A stretch of DNA of 64,000 nucleotides from an uncultured Caulobacterales bacterium (GTDB lineage: Bacteria > Pseudomonadota > Alphaproteobacteria > Caulobacterales > Caulobacteraceae). The notes beneath the pieces are model-generated. The model searched no databases. It was not told the DNA's origin and saw only the letters and a list, made by a program, of their open reading frames with translations. The position numbers and the translations under genes were made by a program. The stretch lies in NCBI GenBank assembly GCA_903837135.1, contig CAILTK010000109.1, positions 1 through 64,000 on the forward strand, read 5' to 3'. Each line of letters begins with the position of its first letter. Positions within the stretch are counted from its first letter, which is position 1. This document shows, piece after piece, positions 45,006 to 53,973 of the stretch.

Positions 45006-48000
45006 TTGAACATCAATTCCACGCGGCAGCGCTTGCTGGCGTCTTCCGTCCTGGTCGCGGCGACGCTCGCCGTCGCGGCGCCGGCCGGCGTTGCGCTGGC
45101 CCAGACCGGCCAGGCGGCGACGCCCGACCAGACCCCCGTCCAGGAGGTCGTCGTCACCGGCTCCATCCTGCGCAAGCCGCTGTCATCCACCGCCGACCCG
45201 GTGACCACCCTCAGCGCGGAGACCCTGACGGATCGGGGCATCACCACCGTCACCAACGCGGTGCAGTCGATCTCGGCCAACGGCTCGTCCTCGCTGCCGA
45301 ATTCCTTCTCGGGCAACGGGGCCTTCGCCGCCGGCGCGGCCAACGTGTCGCTGCGCGGCCTGACCTCGAACTCGACCCTCGTCCTGTTCGACGGCCTGCG
45401 CATGACCTACTACCCGCTGGCCGACGACGGCACGCGCAACTTCGTCGACCTGAACACCCTGCCCGACATCATCATCGACCGGGTCCAGGTGGACAAGGAC
45501 GGCGCCTCGTCGACCTACGGCGCCGACGCCATCGCCGGGGTGGTCAATGTGATCACCAAGAAGACCTACCAGGGCGCCCTGCTCAACGTCGAAGGCGGCT
45601 GGACCCAGGCGGGCGGCGGCGGCGAAAGCCGGGTCGGCGCCATCTTCGGCAAGGGCGACCTCGGCGCCGACGGCTACAACGTCTACGTCGGCCTGGAGTA
45701 CGAGCACGATCAGGCGCTCTACAGCCGCGACCGCGGCTATCCGTACAACACTTCGGACCAGAGCTCGACCTGCGGGATCGGCCTTAACGGCGTCGGAACC
45801 GTCTGCCGCACCAACGGCGTCCTGAACGGAGCTCAGCCCGGCGGCGGGTTCGGCTCCATCACCGGCGTCAATACCCCGATCGTCGCGGCGTGGAACGCGG
45901 CGGCGATCGCCGGCAATCCGACCTACCAGCTGCTGAACCCCGCCGGAGGCTGTATCAACGGCAGCACGCCCATCAATCAGAACGGCACGCCCCTGTGCCA
46001 GCAGGACAATCAGAAGCTCTACGGGCTGATCTCGCCGGACGATAAGCGTTTCAGCTTCGACGTTCACGCGGTCAGGAAGCTGTGGGGCGACGCTGAAGGC
46101 TATTTCAGCTTCAACTACTATCACAACGACGTCTATGCGGATGGCGGCTTTGGCGCCCCGTCCGAAATCCGGCAGCATTCGACGCCTGGCGCGAATGGCC
46201 TCTCCTATAAGACCGATAACAATCCGGGCCTGCTTCTGCCGGTCTTCGTCTGCCCCCAAGGCAGCGCGACCTACGTCTGCAACGGGTCCGAAGCCGGCGC
46301 GAGGCTGAACCCCAACAACCCGTTCGCGGCCGGCGGGACCGCCGCACAGATCTTCTATTCGTTCGGCGACATCCCTTATTCGACCGAGGAGCTGAACGAC
46401 ACCTATCGCATCGCGACCGGTTTCCACGGCAGCTTCAACTGGATGGGGCCGTGGGACTATGCGGTGGACGCCACCGCGTCGCAGACCGATCTCGAGGTAA
46501 TCTCCAAGGGCGACCTCTACATCAACAACCTGCTGACGGCGGTGAACCAGGGAACGTACAACTTCGTCAACCCGAACCAGAACACTGCGGCGATGCGCAA
46601 CTATATCTCGCCGACCAATGTCCAGAACAATCAGTCGCAGCTGGCCATGATCCAGGGCACCTTGTCGAGAGACCTGTTCAAGCTGCCGGGCGGCGAGGTG
46701 AAGCTGGGGATCATCGCTGCGGCCCGATACGAGTCGGTTTACAATCCGAGCGCCAATCCGGACAGCAACGGCACCTATGATCGCTACTTCACGCTCAATC
46801 CCGTGGGCGTGATCGCCAGCCGGACCACCGAGGGCGTGGGGTACGAGCTGGACATTCCCGTCCTGCCGCAGATCGACCTGCAGACCTCGGGCCGGTTCGA
46901 CAACTACTCCACCGGCCAGAGCCACTTCTCGCCGAAGGGCGGGATCATCGTCCACCCCTTCAGGGAGTGGGCCCCGGCGTTCGATCTGTTCAGTCTGCGG
47001 GCGACCTATTCCGAGGGGTTCCGAATCCCGAGCTTCGCGGAATCCAACGAACTGCCGACGACGGGCTTCGTCACTGAAACGCCGCCGCTCTCGTTCCAGA
47101 CCCTCCATGGCAACGATACCTACAGCAAGTCCTACAGCCTCGGAGAGACCACTGTCGGCACGCCTGGCCTGCAGCCCGAGATCTCGCACAATTTCACCGC
47201 CGGCGTGGTTTTCGAGCCCAACCGCCATTTCAGCTTCTCGGTTGATTTCTACCGCATCGTGAAAAGCAATGTGATCGTGCCGAACAACGCAAACCTTGGC
47301 GTCGCGCTCGCCGACTACTTCGCCGGCAAGCCGCTGCCGACGGGTTACACGATCACCCCAGGGGCGACAGACCCTGCCAATCCAGGCGCCTTGGCGGTGC
47401 CCGGCTTCGTCCAGTACGGCTTCATCAACCAGGACAAGGAGACCTCGTCCGGTTGGGATTTCGGCGGGACAGCGCGCTACACCCTGCCCTATGGCGTGAA
47501 GTGGACCAGCACCTTCGACGGAACGTATATGCTGCGGCTGAACCTGTTCACGCCGACCGGCGTGGAGCATTTCGCCGGCACGATCGGCCCGTACAACAAC
47601 GTCTCGGCCGGCGGTTCACCGAAACTCAAGGCCAACTGGTCGAACACCTTGTCCAAGGGGCCGCTCAGCGCCACGGTCACGGCCTACTTTACGGATGGCT
47701 ACGATCTCGAGGCGGCGGACTTCGGCGGCGTCGCCGGCGAGTGCGTCTCCTCCGTCAATCCCAACTACATCAACACCACATACGCCGACGGCGTCACGCC
47801 GGTGCGATGCAAGGTGAAGCCGTTCTGGGACATCCAGACCCACGTCAGCTACGACTTCAACAGCCGGCTGCAGTTCTACGTCGACGTGGACAACCTGTTC
47901 GACAAGGCGGCCCCGTACGATCCCACCACCTACGGCGGCTATAACTACAACGACGTGGTCGCCAACAGCGGCATCTATGGCCGCACCTTCAAGGTCGGCC

Positions 48001-48017
48001 TGCGGGCGAAGTTCTGA
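45006..48017 (+). CDS. Large TonB-dependent outer-membrane receptor
   Basis: A 1003-residue receptor starting at TTG 45006, with GAAGGGG ~7 nt upstream. Signal peptide: TRQRLLASSVLVAATLAVAA with cleavage after ALAQ, similar in style to the 999-residue receptor nearby. The TonB-box-like QEVVVTGSILRKP, plug (STLVLFDGLRM, ASSTYGADAIAGVVNVIT) and barrel end in FKVGLRAKF with terminal Phe. It has its own terminator. Substrate unknown. Together with the 999-residue receptor it brackets a small secreted-protein gene. Confidence 0.92.
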   Translation: MNINSTRQRLLASSVLVAATLAVAAPAGVALAQTGQAATPDQTPVQEVVVTGSILRKPLSSTADPVTTLSAETLTDRGITTVTNAVQSISANGSSSLPNSFSGNGAFAAGAANVSLRGLTSNSTLVLFDGLRMTYYPLADDGTRNFVDLNTLPDIIIDRVQVDKDGASSTYGADAIAGVVNVITKKTYQGALLNVEGGWTQAGGGGESRVGAIFGKGDLGADGYNVYVGLEYEHDQALYSRDRGYPYNTSDQSSTCGIGLNGVGTVCRTNGVLNGAQPGGGFGSITGVNTPIVAAWNAAAIAGNPTYQLLNPAGGCINGSTPINQNGTPLCQQDNQKLYGLISPDDKRFSFDVHAVRKLWGDAEGYFSFNYYHNDVYADGGFGAPSEIRQHSTPGANGLSYKTDNNPGLLLPVFVCPQGSATYVCNGSEAGARLNPNNPFAAGGTAAQIFYSFGDIPYSTEELNDTYRIATGFHGSFNWMGPWDYAVDATASQTDLEVISKGDLYINNLLTAVNQGTYNFVNPNQNTAAMRNYISPTNVQNNQSQLAMIQGTLSRDLFKLPGGEVKLGIIAAARYESVYNPSANPDSNGTYDRYFTLNPVGVIASRTTEGVGYELDIPVLPQIDLQTSGRFDNYSTGQSHFSPKGGIIVHPFREWAPAFDLFSLRATYSEGFRIPSFAESNELPTTGFVTETPPLSFQTLHGNDTYSKSYSLGETTVGTPGLQPEISHNFTAGVVFEPNRHFSFSVDFYRIVKSNVIVPNNANLGVALADYFAGKPLPTGYTITPGATDPANPGALAVPGFVQYGFINQDKETSSGWDFGGTARYTLPYGVKWTSTFDGTYMLRLNLFTPTGVEHFAGTIGPYNNVSAGGSPKLKANWSNTLSKGPLSATVTAYFTDGYDLEAADFGGVAGECVSSVNPNYINTTYADGVTPVRCKVKPFWDIQTHVSYDFNSRLQFYVDVDNLFDKAAPYDPTTYGGYNYNDVVANSGIYGRTFKVGLRAKF

Positions 48018-48044
48018 GCCCGACCTCGCCAGACCTATGATCGA

Positions 48045-48075
48045 GGCGGCGCCCCCGGGCGTCGCCTTTTTCTTT
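48045..48075 (+). terminator. Intrinsic terminator of the 1003-residue receptor gene
   Basis: A GGCGGCGCCC..GGGCGTCGCC hairpin (48045-48066, one wobble pair) is followed by TTTTTCTTT. It lies 27 nt after the stop codon. Confidence 0.9.
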
Positions 48076-48092
48076 GCGCGGCCAGCGCGTGA

Positions 48093-48995
48093 TCAGGCGC
48101 TGAGGCGGGCGAGCGCCGGGCGCGGGGGCGAAAGGGCCGCGTGGACGCAAAGCCAGGTCACCAGGGGTTCGATCAGCGCCGCCTTGGCGTGGTCCGTACG
48201 CCAGACGATCCAGATCGGCTGCCCCTCGGCCGCGATCGCCGGGCAGACCGGGACGAGCTCCCCCCGCCCGAGGGCGAATCGCACCGAAAGCGGATCTCCC
48301 AGCGCGACCCCCGCGCCGCGGATCGCCGCCTCCAGCGCCAGACCGGTGGAATCGTCGAACCGCGTGCCCTGCGGCGACCCCTCGACCTTGACGCCCGCCG
48401 CCCCGAACCAGGCGGCCCAGTCCGCGCCGTCCCGCTCGATCAGCAGGGGGGCGGCGAGGACCGCCTCAGGCGTACCGAGCGGCAGGCGGCGCAGCAGCTC
48501 CGGACTGGCGTAGGCGCGCAGAGCCGGATCGACCAGGGCCTGCGCTTCGAAGCCGAGCCGAGGCGGCTGCAGCTGGATCGCAAGGTCGAATTCGCCGTCG
48601 CTGGCGTCCCCGGTGCGCAGACACAGGTTCAGGCCAGGAAAACTCGCGCCGAGCTCGTTCAGCAGCGGCGTCAGCCACATCCGCGCCAGTTGGGCGGGGG
48701 CGCGGATCCTCAGGCTGTTGGGCGACGGATCGCTCACCTGGCGGAGGGCGCGGTCGACCAGCCCGGCGGCTTCCGCATAGGCCGCCGCGAGCACCAGACT
48801 GGAGCCCGTGGGCTCCATGGCCGAGCCTCTGCGGTGGAACAGCTTGGCGCCGATCTCCTCCTCCAGGCGGCGGACGGCCTGGCTGATCGCGCTGTGGGTG
48901 ACACCGAGCTCGACGGCGGCGGCGGAATAGCTGCGATGACGGCAAGCGGCTTCCTGCGCTCTCAGCGCGGCGAACGGCGGTGGACGGTGCGCCAT
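48093..48995 (-). CDS. LysR family transcriptional regulator (GcvA-like)
   Basis: A 300-residue regulator. The N-terminal winged helix-turn-helix (residues ~5-65) reads SYSAAAVELGVTHSAISQAV then RLEEEIGAKLFHR; an effector-binding domain follows (LRIRAPAQLARMWLTPLLNE). ATG 48995 gives the conserved RPPPFAALRAQEAACRHRSY start; the frame is open 90 nt further upstream without conservation. It is divergent from an amidase gene and is the likely regulator of it (inference from arrangement). Confidence 0.88.
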   Translation of the reverse strand: MAHRPPPFAALRAQEAACRHRSYSAAAVELGVTHSAISQAVRRLEEEIGAKLFHRRGSAMEPTGSSLVLAAAYAEAAGLVDRALRQVSDPSPNSLRIRAPAQLARMWLTPLLNELGASFPGLNLCLRTGDASDGEFDLAIQLQPPRLGFEAQALVDPALRAYASPELLRRLPLGTPEAVLAAPLLIERDGADWAAWFGAAGVKVEGSPQGTRFDDSTGLALEAAIRGAGVALGDPLSVRFALGRGELVPVCPAIAAEGQPIWIVWRTDHAKAALIEPLVTWLCVHAALSPPRPALARLSA

Positions 48996-49191
48996 GTGTC
49001 TTGGCCCTCGCGACCCTTTTTTGGAGTATGCTCGCCCGCCTGGGGCGGCGATAGGCGGGCGCGGTGCGGCATTTATGCGCTTCATGGCGACTATGAAGCG
49101 TCAGGCCACGGATGGTCGGCGACCTCGGCGCGCGCTGTGGCTGGACGTCCAGCGATCCGCCCTGTCTAGTTCCAGAAAACGGGAGGATGGA

Positions 49192-50619
49192 ATGCCCGCG
49201 ATCAGCTTCGACGACTATGTCGGCCACGACGCCATGGGCTTGGCCGCGCTCATTCGCGCGGGAAACGTCAGCGCGGCGGAGGTGGCGGAGACCGCCATCG
49301 CCCGCGCCGAAGCCGTCAATCCCGCCATCAACGCCGTCGTCGAGCAGCTCTACGACCAGGCCCGAGCGGCGGCGCAGGCCGGCCTCCACGGCCCGTTGGC
49401 GGGCGTTCCCTGGGGCGTGAAGGACCTCGGCCACGAGATCGCCGGCGTGCGGGTCACCTCCGGCAGCCGGGGGTTCAAGGACTATGTGGCGGACGCCGAT
49501 TCGGTGAGCGTGACGCGCATGCGGGCGGCCGGGCTGAACATCCTGCTCACCACCACCTCGCCCGAATTCGGCCTGACGGTGACCACCGAATCCACCCTGC
49601 ACGGCCAGACCCGCAATCCGTGGGATCTGCGGCGCACCTCCGGCGGCTCGTCCGGCGGCGCCTCTGCGGCGGTGGCGGCCGGGATCATGCCGGCGGCGCA
49701 CGCCACAGACGGCGGCGGCTCGATCCGCGTTCCCGCCGCCTGCTGCGGCTTGTTCGGGTTGAAGCCGTCGCGCGGCCGCACCCCCGTCGCCGTGGGCCGG
49801 ACCGAAGGCTGGAACGGCCTCGGCGTCAGCCACGCGGTGACCCGCTCGGTCCGCGACAGCGCCCTGCTGCTCGACCTCACGCACGGACCGGAGCTCGGCT
49901 CGCGCTATGTGGCGCCGCCGCCCCGAGGGACCTTTCTCGAGGCGGCCGGACGTGATCCTGGCAGGCCGCTGCGGATCGCCCTGCAGCTGGCGCCGGCCTC
50001 AGGCGCCGCGGTGGATCCGGCTTGCCTCGCCGCCGCCCGCGACGCCGCCAGGCTGTGCGAGGACCTCGGTCACCGGGTGGAGGAGGCCGCGCCCCCGGTC
50101 GACGCGCAGGCGCTCGCCACGGCCATGACGGTCGTCACCAGCACGCATACCGCGGCCGCCTTCGCCGCCCGCGCGAAGGCGCTCGGCCGGCCGATGACCG
50201 CCGACGACATGGAGCAGGCGACGGGCGGCTTCGTGCACCTCGGCCAGTCCTACACCGCCCTCGACCTGGCCGCCGCCGACCAGGCCTTCATGACGGCGGC
50301 CATCGCCGTGGCGACCTTTCAGCAGACCTACGACCTGATTCTTACCCCGGTGCTGAGCAAGCCGCCGGTTCTGCTCGGCGAGGTGGCCCTGAACCAGCCG
50401 CTGTCGGTCTACGGCGCCCACTTCGGCGCCTTCTGCCCGTTCACCGCCCTCGCCAACCAGACCGGCCAGCCGGCGATGAGCGTGCCGCTGACCTGGTCCG
50501 ACGGCCTCCCCATCGGCGTCCAGTTCGCCGCCCGCCTCGGCGAGGAGGAGACCCTGTTCTCGCTCGCCCACCAGCTGGAGCAAGCCCGCCCCTGGTTCGA
50601 CAAGCGGGCGCCGCTGTAA
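49192..50619 (+). CDS. Amidase (amidase signature family)
   Basis: A 475-residue amide hydrolase. The Ser-cisSer-Lys triad is visible: Lys in GVPWGVKDLG near residue 83, cis-Ser in RRTSGGSSGGASAAVAAG near 155, and the nucleophilic-Ser region ATDGGGSIRVPAACCGLFGL near 180. The length is typical. Start ATG 49192 follows GGGAGGA. Amidase-signature enzymes have varied amide substrates, and nothing here fixes one. It is divergent from a LysR regulator. Confidence 0.9.
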   Translation: MPAISFDDYVGHDAMGLAALIRAGNVSAAEVAETAIARAEAVNPAINAVVEQLYDQARAAAQAGLHGPLAGVPWGVKDLGHEIAGVRVTSGSRGFKDYVADADSVSVTRMRAAGLNILLTTTSPEFGLTVTTESTLHGQTRNPWDLRRTSGGSSGGASAAVAAGIMPAAHATDGGGSIRVPAACCGLFGLKPSRGRTPVAVGRTEGWNGLGVSHAVTRSVRDSALLLDLTHGPELGSRYVAPPPRGTFLEAAGRDPGRPLRIALQLAPASGAAVDPACLAAARDAARLCEDLGHRVEEAAPPVDAQALATAMTVVTSTHTAAAFAARAKALGRPMTADDMEQATGGFVHLGQSYTALDLAAADQAFMTAAIAVATFQQTYDLILTPVLSKPPVLLGEVALNQPLSVYGAHFGAFCPFTALANQTGQPAMSVPLTWSDGLPIGVQFAARLGEEETLFSLAHQLEQARPWFDKRAPL

Positions 50620-50632
50620 GGTGCCCGGTGGG

Positions 50633-50738
50633 TCCTTCGATACGGCCGCTTCGCATCCTACCCAGGATGACGAAACTTTTGTGAAATGAACCAGAAGTCG
50701 TCATGCTGAGTAGCCTGCGCGGCAGGCGTATCGAAGCA
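50633..50738. repeat. Intergenic inverted repeat (TTCGATACG/CGTATCGAA)
   Basis: Outer arms TCCTTCGATACG (50633-50644) and CGTATCGAAGCA (50727-50738), with inner CAGGATGACG/CGTCATGCTGAG segments, form a long imperfect palindrome between two convergent genes. It resembles dispersed repeats common in Caulobacterales. No gene or T-run is present. Confidence 0.65.
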
Positions 50739-50748
50739 CGCACACTCG

Positions 50749-51183
50749 CTACTCCCCGAACCCTTCCCCCGGGGTGACCGGCGACAGGCGGATCAGGCGG
50801 CTGTCCTCGACGGCGGCCTGGCGGTGCTTCACCCATTCGCGGTAATCGGCGTGGGTCACCATGGCCAGGAAGGCGCCGGCGTTCGGGTATTCGGCGATGA
50901 AGGCGATATCCCACCGCTCGTCCGCCGGTCCGGTGACGACGCCCTCCGGCTTGCCGGCCCAGACCTGCCGGCCGCCGACCCTCTTGAACAGATCCGCGCT
51001 CTCGCGGCCGTAGGCGCGGTAGGCGTCGAGCCCGGTCAGGCCCTTGCCGTGGTTCGGATGATCCTGCGGATAGTCCGCCTGCGCTTTCAATCTCACCAGG
51101 TTGAGCATGTGGATGGGAGTATCGCGCGGTAGAGCCTTGAACGCGTCGAACTGGACGCGAAGCGGATCGATCGAACCTGTCAT
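50749..51183 (-). CDS. DUF1330-like protein
   Basis: A 144-residue cytoplasmic protein with a dimeric alpha/beta-barrel look: TPIHMLNLVRLKAQADYPQD near residue 23, LDAYRAYGRESADLFKRVGG, and WDIAFIAEYPNAGAFLAMVT near 92. These match DUF1330/ferredoxin-like proteins of unknown function. AGGAGG lies 5 nt upstream of the ATG. No functional partner is adjacent. Confidence 0.8.
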   Translation of the reverse strand: MTGSIDPLRVQFDAFKALPRDTPIHMLNLVRLKAQADYPQDHPNHGKGLTGLDAYRAYGRESADLFKRVGGRQVWAGKPEGVVTGPADERWDIAFIAEYPNAGAFLAMVTHADYREWVKHRQAAVEDSRLIRLSPVTPGEGFGE

Positions 51184-51197
51184 ACGGACCTCCTATG

Positions 51198-51304
51198 CTA
51201 GAGCACGTTCCGAAAAGTGGGAACCGGTTTTCGGATCAAAACGTGCGCCAAAACAGAAACCTGGAGCGCGCGATTTGATTTCATCAAATCGGAACGCGCT
51301 CTAG
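51198..51304. repeat. 107-bp dispersed palindromic element with CTAGAGC termini
   Basis: Terminal inverted repeats CTAGAGC (51198-51204) and GCTCTAG (51298-51304) bound a unit with the core CGAAAAGTGGGAACCGGTTT, ending with an AT-rich GATTTGATTTCATCAAATC palindrome. A degenerate relative lies at 19133-19240. This sequence type is a well-known repeated intergenic element in alphaproteobacteria. Confidence 0.8.
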
Positions 51305-51360
51305 GTAGCCACGCGTTCCGGCGCGGGTACAGTGAAGCAAAATAATCACCGGGGATCACC

Positions 51361-52530
51361 ATGAAGCTGGCTTTGGCCGCGGCGCTGCTCGCGATGACCA
51401 CGGCGGGGACCGCCGGCGCCGCCTGCCGCCTGGGCGCCGCGGACGTCGACCACGCCGGCAAGGGCTGCGGCCACGCCTGGATCGACGCCAACCTCAGACT
51501 CAACGACGTTCAGACCGTCGGCACCCACAACAGCTACAAACAGTTCATCACCCCCAAGCTCTACGCCTTGATCCTGAAGGCCAACGCCCGGGCGATCGAG
51601 ATCGACTACGGCCATCCGTCGCTGACCGACGAGCTCAACGATGGCGTCCGCGGGCTCGAGATCGACGTCGCCTACGACCCCAAGGGCGGCCTCTACGCCC
51701 ATCCGCTCGGGCCCAGGCTGTCCGGCGAGCCGGTCGCCGCCGATTACGCCGCGCGCATGTCGAGGCCCGGCTACAAGGTGCTGCACATCCAGGACATCGA
51801 CTTCCGCTCGAGCTGCCTGACCTTCGTCGAATGCCTGACCGAGATCCGCGTCTGGTCGAAAGCCCATCCCGGCCATGCCCCGATCTCGATCACCATGAAC
51901 GCCAAGGACGGCAAGTCGCCCCTGCCGGGCGGGGCCAATTCGATCGACTACGACGAGGCCGCCTTCGACGCGTGGGACGACGAGATCCGCTCGGTGTTCA
52001 AGCCCGGCGAGGTGATCACCCCCGACCAGGTGCAGGGCCGATATCCGACCCTGCGCGAGGCGGTGCTGGCCAACAATTGGCCCCGGCTGAAGGATGCGCG
52101 CGGCAAGGTGTTCTTCGCCCTCGATGAGGGGCACGACAAGATCGCCATCTACCGCGGCCAGCGCCGGTCGCTCGAAGGACGGATGATGTTCGTCAACGCC
52201 GGCGATGCGTCGGAAGCCGACAAGCCGTGGGCCGCCTACATGACCCTGAACGAGGCGGTGACCGACGAAGCCCACATCCGCGACAGGGTCAGGCAGGGTT
52301 TCTTCGTGCGCACCCGCGCCGATTCCGACACCAGGGAGGCGCGGATCAACGACACCCGTTCGCGCGCCGCCGCCTTCGCCTCGGGGGCCCAGGTGGTGTC
52401 GACCGACTACCGCCATCCGGACCCGCGCTTCGGCAACGACTATCAGGTCCGCCTGCCGGACGGCGGGATCACCGTCTGCAATCCGGTCCGCACCTTGGGC
52501 CGCTGCGACGGCGCTACCGTCGAACCTTAG
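51361..52530 (+). CDS. Secreted Ca2+-dependent phosphoinositide-specific phospholipase C (PI-PLC-C1 family)
   Basis: A 389-residue protein with a signal peptide (MKLALAAALLAMTTAGTAGA, then ACRLGA). The catalytic region is VQTVGTHNSYKQF near residue 53, with His in GTHNSY, and VRGLEIDVAYDP near 98 for metal and substrate binding. A second His lies in YKVLHIQDIDF. VVSTDYRHPDPRFGND near the C-terminus is also typical of the PI-PLC-C1 family. It should hydrolyse glycerophosphoinositides or related phosphodiesters in the periplasm. The next gene encodes another secreted phosphodiesterase. Confidence 0.85.
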   Translation: MKLALAAALLAMTTAGTAGAACRLGAADVDHAGKGCGHAWIDANLRLNDVQTVGTHNSYKQFITPKLYALILKANARAIEIDYGHPSLTDELNDGVRGLEIDVAYDPKGGLYAHPLGPRLSGEPVAADYAARMSRPGYKVLHIQDIDFRSSCLTFVECLTEIRVWSKAHPGHAPISITMNAKDGKSPLPGGANSIDYDEAAFDAWDDEIRSVFKPGEVITPDQVQGRYPTLREAVLANNWPRLKDARGKVFFALDEGHDKIAIYRGQRRSLEGRMMFVNAGDASEADKPWAAYMTLNEAVTDEAHIRDRVRQGFFVRTRADSDTREARINDTRSRAAAFASGAQVVSTDYRHPDPRFGNDYQVRLPDGGITVCNPVRTLGRCDGATVEP

Positions 52531-52597
52531 CGCCGGCCGCAACGACAGCGTCACATCCCTCAGGCAGTGAACGCCGAACGATGAGGGGGACGGCCTG

Positions 52598-53920
52598 ATG
52601 AAGCTCTATCTGTCGCTGCTGGCAGTGGCCGTGAACCTATGCCTGCCGGCTCTGGCCGACGCCGCGCCGGTGCTGATGATCTCCATCGACGGTCTGCGGC
52701 CGCTCGACGTGATCGACGCCGAACAGCGGGGATTCGAGGCGCCCCACCTGCGCCGGCTGATGCGCGAGGGGACCTACGCCACCGGCGTCCGCAATTCCCT
52801 GCCCACCGTCACCTATCCCAACCACACCACCCTGATCACCGGGGTCTGGCCGGCCAAGCACGGCATCGCCAACAACACCACCTTCGACCCCGAGCGGAAG
52901 AATATGGGCGGCTGGTACTGGTACGCCCGTGACATCAAGGTCCCGACCCTGTGGGACGCCGTGCACAAGGCCGGCGGCAGGACCGCCTCGCTGGGCTGGC
53001 CCGTCAGCGTCGACGCGCCGTCGATCGATGACAACATCCCCGAATACTGGCGCGCCCACCAGCCGGAGGACGAAAAGCTGGTGCACGCCCTGTCGACCCC
53101 CGGCCTGCCCGAAGCCCTGCGGTCGAACGACATGGGAATCGCCGCAGTCTACACCACGACGCCGGAGGGCGATCTCGCCAAGGGGCGTATGGCGGCGAAG
53201 ATCTACGCGTTGAAGCGGCCCCGGTTCATGACCCTGCATCTGTCCAGCCTCGATGAGACGGAGCACGACGCCGGCCCCGGAACGCCGGAGGCCAAGACCG
53301 ACCTCAAGCTGATCGACGGCGTGGTGGGCGACCTCGTGGCCGCCGCCCGCAAGGTGGAGCCCGACCTCGTGGTCGTGGTGGTGTCCGATCACGGCTTCGC
53401 GCCCGTCGAGCACGAGATGAACCTCGTCGGCGCCTTCGTCGACGCGGGCCTGATCACGCTCGACCCGACGACGCACAAGGTGACCGGGTGGGAGGCCGCG
53501 CCGTGGGGCGGCGCTTCGGCGGCGATCGTGCTGAGGAACCCGAAGGACGAGGCGATGAAAGCCAGGGTCAAGGCCCTGCTCGACCGGCTCGCGGCGGACC
53601 CAGAGAACGGTATCAACCGCATCGCCGGCGCCGAGGAGATCGCCCGGCTCGGCGGCACGCCGATGGCGAGCTTCTGGGTCGACTTCAAGATCGGCTACAT
53701 GATGGGCGGAAGCATGACCCACGTCTCGCCGGCGGGCGAGCGCGGCACGCACGGCTGGCTGCCCGACCATCCCGAAATGCGGGCGAGCTTCTTCGTCTCC
53801 GGGCCCGGCGTGCCCAGAAAGGGCGCCATCGGCGAGATCGACCAGCGCGACATCGCCCCCACCGTGGCCAGGCTGCTGCACGTCAGCCTGCCGAGCGCGG
53901 ACGGAAAGCCGCTGTTTTAG
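52598..53920 (+). CDS. Secreted type I phosphodiesterase/nucleotide pyrophosphatase (alkaline-phosphatase superfamily)
   Basis: A 440-residue protein with a signal peptide (LSLLAVAVNLCLPALADAAP). It is an NPP-family hydrolase: metal Asp in VLMISIDGLRP near residue 28, the nucleophile Thr in LPTVTYPNHTTLITG near 71, Asp/His in DETEHDAGPGT near 221, DHGFAP near 265 and HGWLPDHPEMRASF near 385. Ectonucleotide pyrophosphatases cleave phosphodiesters and nucleotide anhydrides in the periplasm. With the upstream PI-PLC it may serve phosphate or inositol/nucleotide scavenging (inference). Confidence 0.88.
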   Translation: MKLYLSLLAVAVNLCLPALADAAPVLMISIDGLRPLDVIDAEQRGFEAPHLRRLMREGTYATGVRNSLPTVTYPNHTTLITGVWPAKHGIANNTTFDPERKNMGGWYWYARDIKVPTLWDAVHKAGGRTASLGWPVSVDAPSIDDNIPEYWRAHQPEDEKLVHALSTPGLPEALRSNDMGIAAVYTTTPEGDLAKGRMAAKIYALKRPRFMTLHLSSLDETEHDAGPGTPEAKTDLKLIDGVVGDLVAAARKVEPDLVVVVVSDHGFAPVEHEMNLVGAFVDAGLITLDPTTHKVTGWEAAPWGGASAAIVLRNPKDEAMKARVKALLDRLAADPENGINRIAGAEEIARLGGTPMASFWVDFKIGYMMGGSMTHVSPAGERGTHGWLPDHPEMRASFFVSGPGVPRKGAIGEIDQRDIAPTVARLLHVSLPSADGKPLF

Positions 53921-53973
53921 GACGATTGGGTTTTGCCGGGATCGCTCCAACCTGCGGGCTTCATCTCTCTACG

